Assembly (NCBI GenBank): GCA_017643395.1
Contig: JAEPNP010000001.1
Span: 1,013,806-1,077,805 of the forward strand
Direction: 5' to 3'
From: Rhodothermales bacterium
GTDB taxonomy: Bacteria; Bacteroidota; Rhodothermia; Rhodothermales; UBA10348
DNA: 64,000 bases
The position numbers and the translations under genes were made by a program. Under the pieces are notes generated by a model. It was not told the DNA's origin. It saw only the letters and a program-made list of their open reading frames with translations, and did no database searches. Shown here one piece after another: positions 24,590 through 34,215 of this stretch (within the stretch, counting starts at the first letter, position 1; the number at the start of each line of letters is the position of its first letter).

Positions 24590-25684
24590 TCAGACGTTGA
24601 ATCGGAAGAGCAGGATGTCTCCGTCCTCAACGGTGTATTCCTTGCCCTCAGACCGCATCGCCCCTGCCGAACGAGCCGCGCTCTCGCCGCCCAGATCGAC
24701 AAAGTCGCGATACTTGATGGTCTCCGCCCGAATGAAGCCGCGCTCGAAGTCCGTATGGATGGTTCCGGCTGCTTGTGGAGCCTTGGTGCCCCGCGTGATG
24801 GTCCAGGCGCGGGCTTCCTTGGGGCCCGCTGTAAAGAACGTCTCCAACTCCAGCAGCACGTAGGCTTCCTGGATGAGTCGTTCGAGCCCGGACCCTTCCA
24901 GGCCGAGGTCCTCCAGAAAGACCACACGCTCGTCGGGGTCCAGATCGGCGAGCTGTGCCTCCAGTTCGGCCGACACCACCACGACCCGGGCTCCCTCTTT
25001 CGCGGCGATTTCCCGCACCCGCTCCACGTGCTCGTTGCCATCTGGCAGGTCGCCTTCGCCGACGTTCGCGGCGTACAGGACCGGCTTGACTGACAGCAGG
25101 AAGAGCGAATTCAGCCAGACCTGTTCGTCATCGCGGATCTGGAACGCGCGCACGGGCTGCCCGTCCGCCACATGGTCCCTGAGTCGCTCGTAGAACGCTT
25201 TTTCAGCCTGCAGCTTCTTGTCGCCTCCCTTTGCGGCCTTCGCTGTGCGGTCGATGCGCTTTTCAATCGAGTCCAGGTCCTTCAGGAGCAGCTCGGTCTC
25301 AATCACCTCGATGTCGGAGGCGGGATCCACCTTGCCGGAGACATGCACGACGTTGTCGTCCGTAAAGCACCGCACCACATGCACGATGGCGTCGACTTCG
25401 CGAATGTGGCTCAGGAACTGGTTTCCCAGTCCCTCCCCCTTGGAGGCACCGGCAACCAAACCGGCAATGTCCACGAATTCGATGGCCGTGGGAACGACCT
25501 TGGTGGACTGCGCTATGCGGGCGATGTTGTCGAGACGCTCGTCCGGCACCGGCACAATGCCCACGTTCGGATCGATGGTGCAGAACGGGTAGTTCGCACT
25601 TTCGGCTCCAGCCCCCGAAAGGGCGTTGAACAACGTGGATTTGCCCACGTTGGGAAGGCCTACAATTCCACAGCGAAGCGGCAT
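24590..25684 (-). CDS. ychF: YchF/Obg-family ATPase
   Basis: A 364-residue P-loop protein. G1 [32 protein letters not shown] (switch), G3 [18 protein letters not shown], then a coiled-coil insert and a C-terminal TGS domain ([20 protein letters not shown]). Like YchF/OLA1 it would prefer ATP. The family binds ribosomes and is linked to stress and redox response. Its start is head-to-head with the small secreted-protein gene. Confidence 0.97.
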   Translation of the reverse strand: MPLRCGIVGLPNVGKSTLFNALSGAGAESANYPFCTIDPNVGIVPVPDERLDNIARIAQSTKVVPTAIEFVDIAGLVAGASKGEGLGNQFLSHIREVDAIVHVVRCFTDDNVVHVSGKVDPASDIEVIETELLLKDLDSIEKRIDRTAKAAKGGDKKLQAEKAFYERLRDHVADGQPVRAFQIRDDEQVWLNSLFLLSVKPVLYAANVGEGDLPDGNEHVERVREIAAKEGARVVVVSAELEAQLADLDPDERVVFLEDLGLEGSGLERLIQEAYVLLELETFFTAGPKEARAWTITRGTKAPQAAGTIHTDFERGFIRAETIKYRDFVDLGGESAARSAGAMRSEGKEYTVEDGDILLFRFNV

Positions 25685-26213
25685 GTGCTCTCAGTCAGGG
25701 GCCCCACGGACCCGCGGTTTCAAAAGGCGGCCCCAATATCCCGGGCTGAAGGGATTGTTTCTATGTGCTTTGCTGCTTCCCACGGGTTTCGCAGAGGCGC
25801 AGACGGGAGAGGGTGAATATCTGGTCGTTGGTCCCGGCACGCTTCCTGGAGCCGCCCTTGTGGTGCACGCCTCGGCCGTCGGACGATTCCTGATTCGAGA
25901 AGTTTGGATCTCGGGCAGCTATCGCAGCTCGGCCGAGGGAAGCGTGCGCGCCATCGCTACCGTCGGGGGAGCCCTGCGCATAATGGGCGCACGCCGAACC
26001 GTGCTTCAGCTGGCGGAAAGCCCGTGGAATCTGGACGCCGGACTGCGCCTGGGGCCTTCCATTCTCTTTCGGTTTGAGGAATCCCGGATCGATCGGAACA
26101 AGCGGTTCACACTGCTGGCCGATCCTTTTGTGCGGGCGGGTTATGGCCGCTTTTCGCTAGAGCTGGCCGTGCACTCACCGTCCGTGCGCGCCGGCTTCTG
26201 GATACCGATCTAG
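25683..26213 (+). CDS. Small secreted protein of unknown function
   Basis: 176 residues from ATG 25683, overlapping the ychF start on the other strand by 2 bp. The start gives a basic n-region and the hydrophobic segment [17 protein letters not shown], a signal peptide with cleavage near AEA-Q. The rest is beta-rich ([57 protein letters not shown]), possibly a small barrel. No better start codon is visible. Convergent with the phosphatase gene (4-bp overlap). Confidence 0.55.
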   Translation: MCSQSGAPRTRGFKRRPQYPGLKGLFLCALLLPTGFAEAQTGEGEYLVVGPGTLPGAALVVHASAVGRFLIREVWISGSYRSSAEGSVRAIATVGGALRIMGARRTVLQLAESPWNLDAGLRLGPSILFRFEESRIDRNKRFTLLADPFVRAGYGRFSLELAVHSPSVRAGFWIPI

Positions 26214-26878
26214 AACCTGTCGGAGCAGGGCACGCTGATGTACTCGCGTTCCGGCAAGCGAACCGCGCTCAGTCGACCGTAGTCCACCCGGTGCCGAAAT
26301 ACACATCCTGTATCAATGTTGATCAGCTTGGCCCGGTCGATGACCTCCGGAACGGGCGTATGTCCACAGACCACTGTCTTTTCCCAGGCCAGATCCTCAT
26401 CGGGACACGCGATGTGTGAGCGCTCCCACAGGTAGGTCATTTCATCCCCCATTGCGAGGTTGTCCGCCACACTGAGCCCGGGTCGCAGGCCCGCGTGCAC
26501 AAAGAGGAACTCCGGCGTTTCCCGATACAGTCGTGTGCGACGGATAAAGGAGAGGTGGCTCTCGGGAATGGTGAGGTCTCCAACCTCCATCCCGTAGCTG
26601 GCGAGCGTTTGCCTTCCGCCATTGTGCAGGAAGACGTCTGCCTCTCCGTGATCCCAGTAGCCCAGAAATAGGGCTTCATGGTTGCCCCGCAGGAACGTAC
26701 AGCTGTGATGTTGCTGCAGGTCCAACAGCTGGTCGATGACGCCGCGAGAATCCGGACCACGGTCGATGTAGTCGCCGATGAAGATGATGTCGTCGGAGGC
26801 CTGCAGGTCCAGCGTCCGGAGCAGATCTGCCAGCGAACGCGCGCACCCGTGAATATCACCGACGGCAACCAGCCCCAT
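26210..26878 (-). CDS. Calcineurin-like metallophosphoesterase (PrpA/ApaH type)
   Basis: A 222-residue phosphoesterase with all metal-binding motifs in order: GDIHG (7-11), GDYIDRGPDS, LRGNHEALFL, FVHAGLRPG, and VCGHTPVPE. This set matches bacterial Ser/Thr phosphoprotein phosphatases and diadenosine-tetraphosphatase-like enzymes; the exact substrate cannot be told from sequence. It starts 3 bp after the nusB stop and is likely cotranscribed with it. Confidence 0.92.
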   Translation of the reverse strand: MGLVAVGDIHGCARSLADLLRTLDLQASDDIIFIGDYIDRGPDSRGVIDQLLDLQQHHSCTFLRGNHEALFLGYWDHGEADVFLHNGGRQTLASYGMEVGDLTIPESHLSFIRRTRLYRETPEFLFVHAGLRPGLSVADNLAMGDEMTYLWERSHIACPDEDLAWEKTVVCGHTPVPEVIDRAKLINIDTGCVFRHRVDYGRLSAVRLPEREYISVPCSDRF

Positions 26879-26881
26879 CGG

Positions 26882-27352
26882 TCAGTTCTCTTTCTGAACG
26901 GACATGCCGACCAGGCCGCGTCCGCTCTTTTTCACCCGACCCTCCGTCTTCAGGGATTCAAGCGCGGCATCGAGGATGCCGTTGACGAACTGCCCGCTCC
27001 GTGCCGTGCTGTACTTCTTGGCCACCTCAATGGCTTCGTTGATCGACACCTTCGGCGGGATGTCTTCAAACTGCAGCATCTCACAGAGCGCAATGCGAAG
27101 GACCAGCCTATCGATCAGAGCGATGCGGGACAGGTCCCAGTTCTGGGTGTGCTGTTCGATGATCGAATCCGCGTCGGACGTCATGTCCAGCGTGCGAAGA
27201 AACAGCTTCTCCGCGAATCGCAGCGTTGCGGCATCATCTGACAGCGGTTCCTGGAGCAACGTCTTGATGATATGGTCGGCGTCTCCGCCTCCAAGCTGAA
27301 ATGCATACAGGGCCTGCATGACCCGTTCCCTGGATTCCCTTCTCGTGCTCAT
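26882..27352 (-). CDS. nusB: Transcription antitermination factor NusB
   Basis: A 156-residue NusB: STRRESRERVMQALYAFQLGG, then LIDRLVLRIALCEMLQFEDIPPKVSINEAIEVAKKYSTARSG in pieces, and the FVNGILDAAL end, all hallmarks of the boxA-binding all-helical fold. The C-terminal KTEGRVKKSGRGLVG extension is mildly longer than in E. coli. First gene of a two-gene minus-strand unit with the phosphatase. Confidence 0.96.
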   Translation of the reverse strand: MSTRRESRERVMQALYAFQLGGGDADHIIKTLLQEPLSDDAATLRFAEKLFLRTLDMTSDADSIIEQHTQNWDLSRIALIDRLVLRIALCEMLQFEDIPPKVSINEAIEVAKKYSTARSGQFVNGILDAALESLKTEGRVKKSGRGLVGMSVQKEN

Positions 27353-27484
27353 TCGCTGTCAAACAACAATCTGCGTAAGTACGCGCTCTTTTCGAGGATA
27401 ACCGGCCATTTCCTCATCGTCAATCTTATAGCGTGCGAATAACGCGTGGCGTTACAGTGCAGCCGGCCTGGTCCTCTATAAGGT

Positions 27485-29527
27485 ATGAGGCCGGGATCGC
27501 ATCGACTGCTGCTGCCGCTTTGTGGTGTGTTGTTGGGCGCAGCAGATCCTCCATTTTGGCTGGTTATCGCTTGTTTTGGGGCGTTTCTCGTGCGTCCCTC
27601 CCCATTGATTCGGGCGATGCGGGGTGGCGCCCTGTTACTTGCTCTTGGTGCTGGCCATGGAGCGCTCCAATCCCACACCGAACTGCGGGATGGTCCGGTT
27701 GTCTGCGCAGGCAGGCTTGCCAATACCCGGCTGACGGGTCACTGCTTTCAGGGTACAACGTGGGTCGTGGCGCGCGTCGCGGTATTCCCGAGAGGCCACG
27801 CTGACGGCATCGCCCTCATCCGGGGTGACGTGAGGATTCCGAGGCCTCCGCGCGGGCCGGGCATGGTGGATCCCCGCGCTCTTGCGCGGTCCCGGAACTA
27901 CCACGCGGTCGTCGAGGGAACAGCGGTGATCGTGGAACCGGCTTCCCCACCCCTTCTATTGCGGCGCCACGACCTGCTCTTTCAGGGACGCGATCCCACG
28001 GGTGTCGTAAGAGCGATGACCACCGGCGACAGAACGCGGATGCGAGAGGCTCTGCCGGAGCAGTTTCGCCAGGCGGGCCTCGCTCACGTCCTCGCCATTT
28101 CCGGTTTTCACGTGTCGGTGGTCGGTCTGGCTGTGTTTGGACTGGCGGCCGTGATTTTCTCTGCCTTGCAGATCCCCACGGCCACGCGACTGCAGCTTAG
28201 GGCGGGGGTTACGCTGGGCGCACTGGTTGCCTACGCCGCAGCCACAGGCGGATCGGCGGCCACTACCCGTGCGGCACTCATGGGTGGTCTCGTGCTATGG
28301 CAGGGAGCCCGTGGCCATGGCTCGGTTTCGGGTATACACACAGTGCTCCTGGCGGGACTTGTGCTGGGGGTGGTCTTGCCGGGTCTCGTCTGGACTCCCG
28401 CCTACCTGCTCTCTTTCTGTGCCGTGTACGGTCTGGTCAGGGACTGCGGATCGTCACGGAATCCGGTGGTAATGTCACTCGTGGCGGTACTGTTTACCGC
28501 GCCCGCATCGGCCGCTTTTTTCCAGCGCATCACACCCGTCAGTGTCGTTTCCAATTTGCTGGGAGGCCCGTTGGCCGGACTCGTGATGGTGGCGGCGGTA
28601 GCGGCGCATCTGACGGGTATCCAGTGGTTTGTCGTGGCCGCGGACGCCGCGGCGCAGTTGCTGGTGCTCGTTGCCGGCGTGTTTGCATCGATACCGGGGC
28701 TGCCGGTGCTCTCCGGCCGGGCGCTTTGGCTGGTCCCGGCACTGGTTCTGGGGAGCTTGCCCGGCACCGCTGCAGGACGTCGTGTCGTCACGATCTGCGC
28801 CATGGCGCTGGTTCTACTGATTCCGCAGGCACGCGGACCCCTGGAAATCTGGTTTCTTGATGTGGATCAGGGCGACGCCGCACTCGTGCGAACCCCACAT
28901 GGAACGAGCCTGCTCATCGACACCGGACCTCCGTCGGCCCGCTACGTGGTAGCCTCCGCCATCGGTCACCTGGCTCCGGGTGGTCTGGACCATAGCTTCA
29001 TCTCCCACCCCCACAGGGATCACGACGGCAACCGCCAACTGGCCGAGTCTCGGGTTCGACCGACTTCAATCGGCACGCTGCTCAAGCCGGACCCCGAGAT
29101 CAGACTGTTGCCCCTGGCACCGGAACCGGGCCTCGTGGGAGGACCGAATCAGTTGTCTTCCGTGCTGCTTCTGGCGCACGGCCGGGTCCGGTTCCTCTTT
29201 ACTGGAGATGCGGAGGGCGCCTCGGAGTCCATGATGACCAGGCGATGGGACTCTCTGCTTGCGGCGCAGGTGGTGAAGGTGCCTCACCACGGCTCCACCA
29301 CCAGTAGCCACCGGTTTTTGGTGTCCCGCGCACGTGTCGGTGCCCCGGGATGGGCCGTCATTTCGGTGGGCAGATCTAACCGCTACGGCCTGCCGGATCC
29401 GCGCGTCGTCGATCGCTGGATGAAAGCAGGGTATCAGGTTCTGACTACCGCGGATTCCGGCTCTGTTTACTGTCGGAGTGACGGCGAACAGGTGCGCTGC
29501 GTTCCGTTCAGTCCAGGTAGAGATTGA
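27485..29527 (+). CDS. comEC: ComEC/Rec2-family DNA-uptake protein
   Basis: A 680-residue membrane protein. The N-terminal DUF4131-type region (about 1-180) is followed by the Competence domain with LAHVLAISGFHVSVVGLAVF and many TM segments. From about 455 comes a metallo-beta-lactamase domain: DVDQGDAALVRTPHGTSLLID, FISHPHRDHDGN (metal ligands) and VVKVPHHGSTTSS. ComEC carries single-stranded DNA across the inner membrane in natural transformation. It ends 20 bp inside the convergent usp gene. Confidence 0.95.
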   Translation: MRPGSHRLLLPLCGVLLGAADPPFWLVIACFGAFLVRPSPLIRAMRGGALLLALGAGHGALQSHTELRDGPVVCAGRLANTRLTGHCFQGTTWVVARVAVFPRGHADGIALIRGDVRIPRPPRGPGMVDPRALARSRNYHAVVEGTAVIVEPASPPLLLRRHDLLFQGRDPTGVVRAMTTGDRTRMREALPEQFRQAGLAHVLAISGFHVSVVGLAVFGLAAVIFSALQIPTATRLQLRAGVTLGALVAYAAATGGSAATTRAALMGGLVLWQGARGHGSVSGIHTVLLAGLVLGVVLPGLVWTPAYLLSFCAVYGLVRDCGSSRNPVVMSLVAVLFTAPASAAFFQRITPVSVVSNLLGGPLAGLVMVAAVAAHLTGIQWFVVAADAAAQLLVLVAGVFASIPGLPVLSGRALWLVPALVLGSLPGTAAGRRVVTICAMALVLLIPQARGPLEIWFLDVDQGDAALVRTPHGTSLLIDTGPPSARYVVASAIGHLAPGGLDHSFISHPHRDHDGNRQLAESRVRPTSIGTLLKPDPEIRLLPLAPEPGLVGGPNQLSSVLLLAHGRVRFLFTGDAEGASESMMTRRWDSLLAAQVVKVPHHGSTTSSHRFLVSRARVGAPGWAVISVGRSNRYGLPDPRVVDRWMKAGYQVLTTADSGSVYCRSDGEQVRCVPFSPGRD

Positions 29528-30344
29528 CCGGGCACTGCTTGACCAGGAACGAGGTCGTCGACCCGAACGCCACGGACCGGATTCGGGACTTGGAGTGGGC
29601 GCCTGCCACAACCACGTCCGCATCGAACTGGCTGATCTGCGCGGAGATCGTTCCCTCGACGTCGTCCGATTTCAGCGCTGCAACTTCGGGATTCAGACCG
29701 TGTGCTCGGATAAACTCAGAGGCCAGCTGAAGCATCAATTCCGCTTCGGCCTGTTTCTTCTCCCAGATGCAGATCAGCCGAATGGCGATGTCTGATCCGA
29801 ACGGCTTGGATCGCACGAAGGTGCGCATGGCCCTCGCAGCCGCATTGCTGCCGTCGTAGGCGATCAGCACGTTCTTGACCTTTCGGTACTGTTCGCTCAC
29901 AATAAGTGTCGGGCCGACGGTCTTTCGCACGACGCGCGCAAGCGTCTCAGTAGCCTCCTTCGGATGACTGTAGAAGAAGTGCGGGTCGTTGCCGACGACC
30001 AGAAGGTCATGGTATTTCATGTCCTCGACAATGCGTCTGAACGGCACGCCTTCCTGAAGCAGTTCGGTGTGCTCCACCCCCGCCTTGGACACCACGCTGC
30101 TGAACTCACGAATGAGCTCATGCGCACGATCTCGTGCTTCAGCGGTCAGCCGCCCCCTCAGTTTGTCCGCGTAATACATCGAACCTACCCCGCCTCCGCG
30201 GGAGCTGGATGCGATGCTTCCCATATCGACCACGGCCAGGCCGGTGATGGATGCCTGGTCCCGCTTGGCAATCTCGACGGCGTAGCGCGTAGCGGTCGGT
30301 GTGTCGGAATCGGGGTCGAGGGCGACGAGAATCTTCTTGATCAT
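29508..30344 (-). CDS. Tandem universal stress protein
   Basis: 278 residues with two Usp domains. Domain 1 begins MIKKILVALDPDSDTPTATR; domain 2 begins VKNVLIAYDGSNAAARAMR. Domain 2 ends with the nucleotide-binding pattern GAHSKSRIRSVAFGSTTSFL (G-2x-G-like then GS/T), suggesting ATP binding; domain 1 keeps a weaker version. It is a probable cytoplasmic stress or starvation protein. Its upstream region is the AT-rich, DnaA-box-like stretch. Confidence 0.92.
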   Translation of the reverse strand: MIKKILVALDPDSDTPTATRYAVEIAKRDQASITGLAVVDMGSIASSSRGGGVGSMYYADKLRGRLTAEARDRAHELIREFSSVVSKAGVEHTELLQEGVPFRRIVEDMKYHDLLVVGNDPHFFYSHPKEATETLARVVRKTVGPTLIVSEQYRKVKNVLIAYDGSNAAARAMRTFVRSKPFGSDIAIRLICIWEKKQAEAELMLQLASEFIRAHGLNPEVAALKSDDVEGTISAQISQFDADVVVAGAHSKSRIRSVAFGSTTSFLVKQCPVNLYLD

Positions 30345-30767
30345 CTGAAGAGCGCGATTGTCAGTCGTATTGAAAGTAAAGCCTCAACAGGAGGCCTCCC
30401 AACGAGCTTTGCAGCCAACCCGGGAATCCACAGACTCTCTTACCTCTTCAGATAAAGATTTAGATCTAGTAGTAGATAGATATAGGTCTGTGGACGACTG
30501 TGGGAGGATTCTTTCCCAACATCCCTTGACGCCACTTCTGCACAATGCTTACTGGGCCCTGCTGGCCGGTGCGGGCGGTTCTGTACGGGTTATCCACGTG
30601 TCAAGCAGATGGGCCAACGTTTTTGCGCACAGCCAGTCTCGCGGTGCGTAGCGTCAGGATGCACTGTGTGAAGCGCGCAGGTTTTCCAACGGTATTCCAC
30701 GACGATCGTCAAGCGAGGCGGTGAATGTGGGAGACCGCTGACTTTTCCACGAGTCGCCCACCGCTGA
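30345..30767. other. Gene-free stretch with an AT-rich tract and DnaA-box-like sites (possible origin or regulatory region)
   Basis: 423 bp between usp and pgi without a gene. An AT-rich tract (30449-30487, repeated TAGAT/GATAG) is flanked by nonamers close to the DnaA box TTATCCACA: GAATCCACA (30424-30432), TGTGGACGA (30489-30497, reverse), TTATCCACG (30590-30598, 8 of 9), TTTTCCACG (30743-30751), plus weaker TATTCCACG (30693). Clustered boxes beside an AT-rich element are the layout of an oriC, but dnaA is not nearby and most boxes are imperfect. A chance cluster or a DnaA-regulated promoter is also possible. Confidence 0.35.
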
Positions 30768-32039
30768 TCACGGTTTCCCCAACAGTCTGAACATCTCCTT
30801 CTTGTAGGCTTCCACACCAGGTTGATCAAATGGATTGATGCGCAGCATGTATCCACTGACCGCCACCGCGTGCTGGAAGAAGTAAATCAACTCGCCGATG
30901 GATCCCGGCGTGATGTTTTCCAGCCACAGAGTCAGCACGGGGACACCTCCCTGCACGTGGGCTCTGGCGGTTCCTTCGTAGGCCTTACGGTTGATTTCCG
31001 TCAGCGATTTCCCTTCCAGGTAATTGAGGCCGTCGAGATTCGCGGAGTCGATATCGACTGTCATATCGCCTCCGTCGTCCTCTGCAATCAGGAACGTCTC
31101 AATGAGATTGCGCTTTCCGTCCTGCACGTACTGCCCCAGTGAATGCAGGTCTGTGGAATACTGGAGGGACACCGGGAGCAGTCCGTTGTGGCCCTTGCCC
31201 TCGCTCTCTCCGTAGAGCTGCTGCCACCAGCCCCCAATGGAGGAGAGACGCGGCTCGAAATGGGCAAGCACTTCGGTGGAATAACCATTCTCAAGCAACC
31301 GGCAACGCACGGCGGCATACTCGATAGCGCTGTTGTTGTCCAGCTGGGACAGACGTTCGGACTCCGCGACGGCTCCGTAGAACAGCGAACGAATGTCCAC
31401 TCCGGCCACGGCAATCGGCAGCAGGCCGACTGGAGTCAGCACCGAGAATCGACCTCCCACGCGAGGCGGAATGACGTACTTCCGGTACGGGTGCGCTTTT
31501 CGCAGTTCATTCAGTGCTCCGCGTTCCGGGTCCGTGGTGACGATGATGCGGTCGTCGGCATCATCGAAGTGCAATTCCATCCACTCGCGCACGAACCGGA
31601 AGGCGATGGCGGGCTCGAGGGTTGTCCCACTCTTCGATATGACATTGACATACACACTCTTGCCTTCCAGATAGCCCAGCAGTTCGCGCAGGTATGCGCC
31701 GCTCATGTCTTTGCCGGCGAAAAGAACCTCGGGTCCGTCACCCGTTGGGAAATAGGGCGTCAGCGCCTCGATGACCGCCTTTGCGCCGAGATAGGATCCG
31801 CCGATTCCGATCGAGAGAAACACGTCGGCGCGCTGTCGGATCTCGGCAGCCACATCCTGGAGATTGCCCAGAAGTGCATCGTCTGGCTCCACCATCAAGT
31901 CTCGCCAGCCCAGGTATTCGGAGCCTGCCCCGGAGCCGTCCATAAGGCGCGCGTGCGCGTCCCGGGCGCGTTCCAGTCCCTGCGCCAGTTCCGGGTCCGG
32001 CAGGAACGATTTGGCCTGGGTATAATCGAGTCTGATCAT
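30768..32039 (-). CDS. pgi: Glucose-6-phosphate isomerase
   Basis: A 423-residue PGI, the shorter bacterial form. SIS-domain signatures: DVFLSIGIGGSYLGAKAVIEAL, YVNVISKSGTTLEPAIAFRF, and in the C-terminal half QLYGESEGKGHNGLLPVSLQ and the catalytic-lysine region QPGVEAYKKEMFRLLGKP. It interconverts glucose-6-phosphate and fructose-6-phosphate. Single gene, divergent from moeA. Confidence 0.97.
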   Translation of the reverse strand: MIRLDYTQAKSFLPDPELAQGLERARDAHARLMDGSGAGSEYLGWRDLMVEPDDALLGNLQDVAAEIRQRADVFLSIGIGGSYLGAKAVIEALTPYFPTGDGPEVLFAGKDMSGAYLRELLGYLEGKSVYVNVISKSGTTLEPAIAFRFVREWMELHFDDADDRIIVTTDPERGALNELRKAHPYRKYVIPPRVGGRFSVLTPVGLLPIAVAGVDIRSLFYGAVAESERLSQLDNNSAIEYAAVRCRLLENGYSTEVLAHFEPRLSSIGGWWQQLYGESEGKGHNGLLPVSLQYSTDLHSLGQYVQDGKRNLIETFLIAEDDGGDMTVDIDSANLDGLNYLEGKSLTEINRKAYEGTARAHVQGGVPVLTLWLENITPGSIGELIYFFQHAVAVSGYMLRINPFDQPGVEAYKKEMFRLLGKP

Positions 32040-32064
32040 TCGTCATCGGGGCAGGGCCCCGCCT

Positions 32065-33264
32065 ATGGAACTGTTTGTATCGGTGGATGAGGCCAGAACG
32101 GCCATCAGGCGGGGCCTTCCGGAGCCTCGCCAGGAAATAGTACCGCTTGAAGCGGCATACGGACGCATCCTGCTTCACGAAGTCATTTCGAAGGAAGCGA
32201 TTCCACCGTTCCCGAACTCGGCTATGGACGGCTTTGCGGTCCGCAGTGCAGACCTCGCGGATAGCGGCGGCACGTTGAGATGCACCGGCGAAATCGCCGC
32301 GGGAGCCTGGCCGGCGAATGCAGTGCGGGAAGGCACCTGCGTGCGCATTATGACAGGGGCTCCCATGCCGGATGGTGCCGACGCCGTCGTGCCCGTGGAG
32401 TGGACGCGTGAGCAGGGGGACGCCGTCGTGGTCGATCGCGGGATTTCGCCAGGTCGGCATCTCCGGGCTGCCGGCGAGGACATGGCACCCGGCCAGGTGG
32501 TGCTCCGGGCGGGAGCCGACGTGGCGGCTGGTGCTGTGGCCGTGCTGGCTACCATTGGGCAGTCAGAGGTGGTGGTAGGCCGACGGCCCTCCGTGGCCGT
32601 GATAGCAACGGGCGATGAACTCGTGCCACATTCCGAAACTCCTGCGCGGGGTCAGATCCGGAATTCAAACGGACCGGCGCTCGCGGTCCGGGTGGAGGAG
32701 GCAGGGGGTAGGCTCGCGGGTCAGTGGGTTGCGCGCGACAACCGGCAATCCGTACGCGCCGTGCTCGCAGAAGCGAAAGGTGCGGACGTGCTCGTTTTCT
32801 CTGGTGGCGTGTCCATGGGCGAGTATGATCTGGTCCGCGCGGTGCTGGAGGAGAACGGCTTTGAGGCCGCGTTCTGGAAGGTGAAGCAACGTCCCGGCAA
32901 GCCGCTGGTCTTCGGCACCCTGGAGCGTCGGCCGGTTTTCGGGCTGCCCGGCAACCCGGTCTCCTCGTCGGTGTGTTTTGACCAGTACGTACGGCCGGCT
33001 CTTCGGTACATGCAGGGAGCCGCAAGACCCCATCGCCCGAGATATCCTGCTCAATTGACAGCGGACTTTCCCAAGCCGAGAGGACTGCACGTATTTGCCA
33101 GGGCGGTGGTCACCGGGGCAGAAGGCATGCTGCAGGCGAGCCCGACCGGCTCTCAGGGTTCCCACATCTCCACGAGTCTTGTGGGGGCGAACGCGCTGCT
33201 CCACCTTCCAGCCGAGTGGGAGGCCGCACCGGCAGGCGCCATGGCCGAAGTGGAGTTTCTGTAG
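32065..33264 (+). CDS. moeA: Molybdopterin molybdenumtransferase MoeA
   Basis: A 399-residue MoeA. It shows IPPFPNSAMDGFAVRSADL, the GEIAAGAW..V..GTCVRIMTGAPMPDGADAVVPVE block, ATGDELVPHSETPARGQIRNSN, and VFGLPGNPVSSSVCFDQYVRP. It inserts molybdenum into adenylylated molybdopterin. With mobA at 39.1 kb it supplies cofactor biosynthesis near the molybdoenzyme gene of the sulfur module. Confidence 0.96.
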   Translation: MELFVSVDEARTAIRRGLPEPRQEIVPLEAAYGRILLHEVISKEAIPPFPNSAMDGFAVRSADLADSGGTLRCTGEIAAGAWPANAVREGTCVRIMTGAPMPDGADAVVPVEWTREQGDAVVVDRGISPGRHLRAAGEDMAPGQVVLRAGADVAAGAVAVLATIGQSEVVVGRRPSVAVIATGDELVPHSETPARGQIRNSNGPALAVRVEEAGGRLAGQWVARDNRQSVRAVLAEAKGADVLVFSGGVSMGEYDLVRAVLEENGFEAAFWKVKQRPGKPLVFGTLERRPVFGLPGNPVSSSVCFDQYVRPALRYMQGAARPHRPRYPAQLTADFPKPRGLHVFARAVVTGAEGMLQASPTGSQGSHISTSLVGANALLHLPAEWEAAPAGAMAEVEFL

Positions 33265-33330
33265 ACTGGCACGAACCTGTATCGAAGGGACCCGTTATGA
33301 CAGGTATGATGTGTCCTTGTCGCAGGTGCC

Positions 33331-34113
33331 ATGGCTGAACTCCGCTCAGGAACTCCCCGACATCAGCAAGTCAGCGATTGGCTGCGGGAGGAGATCGCAT
33401 CGGGCCGTTGGTCGCGGGATGATCAACTTCCATCCGAGAGCCAGTTGGGCGAGCAGTTTTCGGTCAGCCGTATCACGGTACGGCGGGCCCTTCAGACCCT
33501 GGAGAGCGAGGGCTTGATTTATCGTCGACAGGGACTGGGCTCTTTTGTGGGCACAAACCGCGTTCACCAGGGGCTCATTCGACTGACGGACTTCTCGGAG
33601 GACATGGAGGCAGCGGGACTGGCTCCGACGTCCCGTGTGTTGCAGTCCGAGATCGAGCCCGCGTCCGAAACGGTGGCAGCGGCACTCGGTCTGGCAGAGG
33701 GGGTCAAAGTCCTGCGTCTGGACCGGTTACGCCTCGGCAACGGTGAGCCGCTGGCCTACGACCGAACCTGGCTGCCGGCCTTCTACGGTCAACTGTTGGA
33801 CGGTCGGGACCTGGAGAGGGAGACGATCTACCACATACTGGAGGTGGATTACAAGATCCCGGTGATCTACGGTCGGTTTCGCATCGAGGCCATCAATGCG
33901 CCGGCTGATATCAGCCAGGAACTGGGCATCCCCTGGGGACGGGCGCTTCTGATGATCGAGCGCACCTCGGTCACCGAAGGAGATCGCACCGTGTACTACC
34001 AACAGCGGTACTACCGCTCTGATCGGGTTGCGTACGATCTGCAGCTGGAGCGCAGCCCGGGAACGAACGGTCGCGGGCTGCCGCTTCGCGAGTTCGAACC
34101 GGTGTTCAAATAA
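33331..34113 (+). CDS. GntR-family regulator (HutC/UTRA type)
   Basis: 260 residues. The N-terminal winged helix (about 10-75) has PRHQQVSDWLREEIASGRW, LPSESQLGEQFSVSRITVRR and ALQTLESEGLIYRRQGLGSFV. The UTRA effector domain (about 85-245) binds a small ligand in the family, often a sugar or amine. It is followed by a hairpin and, on the opposite strand, the CBM2-like surface protein; whether it regulates that gene is unknown. Confidence 0.93.
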   Translation: MAELRSGTPRHQQVSDWLREEIASGRWSRDDQLPSESQLGEQFSVSRITVRRALQTLESEGLIYRRQGLGSFVGTNRVHQGLIRLTDFSEDMEAAGLAPTSRVLQSEIEPASETVAAALGLAEGVKVLRLDRLRLGNGEPLAYDRTWLPAFYGQLLDGRDLERETIYHILEVDYKIPVIYGRFRIEAINAPADISQELGIPWGRALLMIERTSVTEGDRTVYYQQRYYRSDRVAYDLQLERSPGTNGRGLPLREFEPVFK

Positions 34114-34116
34114 AAG

Positions 34117-34145
34117 ACCGCGCCGTCCGATTGGACGACGCGGCC
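34117..34145 (+). terminator. Hairpin after the GntR gene
   Basis: CCGCG-C-CGTCC GATT GGACG-A-CGCGG forms a 10-bp stem with one mismatch, starting about 8 bp after the stop. There is no T-run, so its terminator role is moderate. Confidence 0.45.
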
Positions 34146-34215
34146 CTGGGCGCTTCGGGGAGAGGCCTCGTTCAACCGGCGGTGAGTCCCTCGCATGGAC
34201 CGCCGCCGGATTCGG

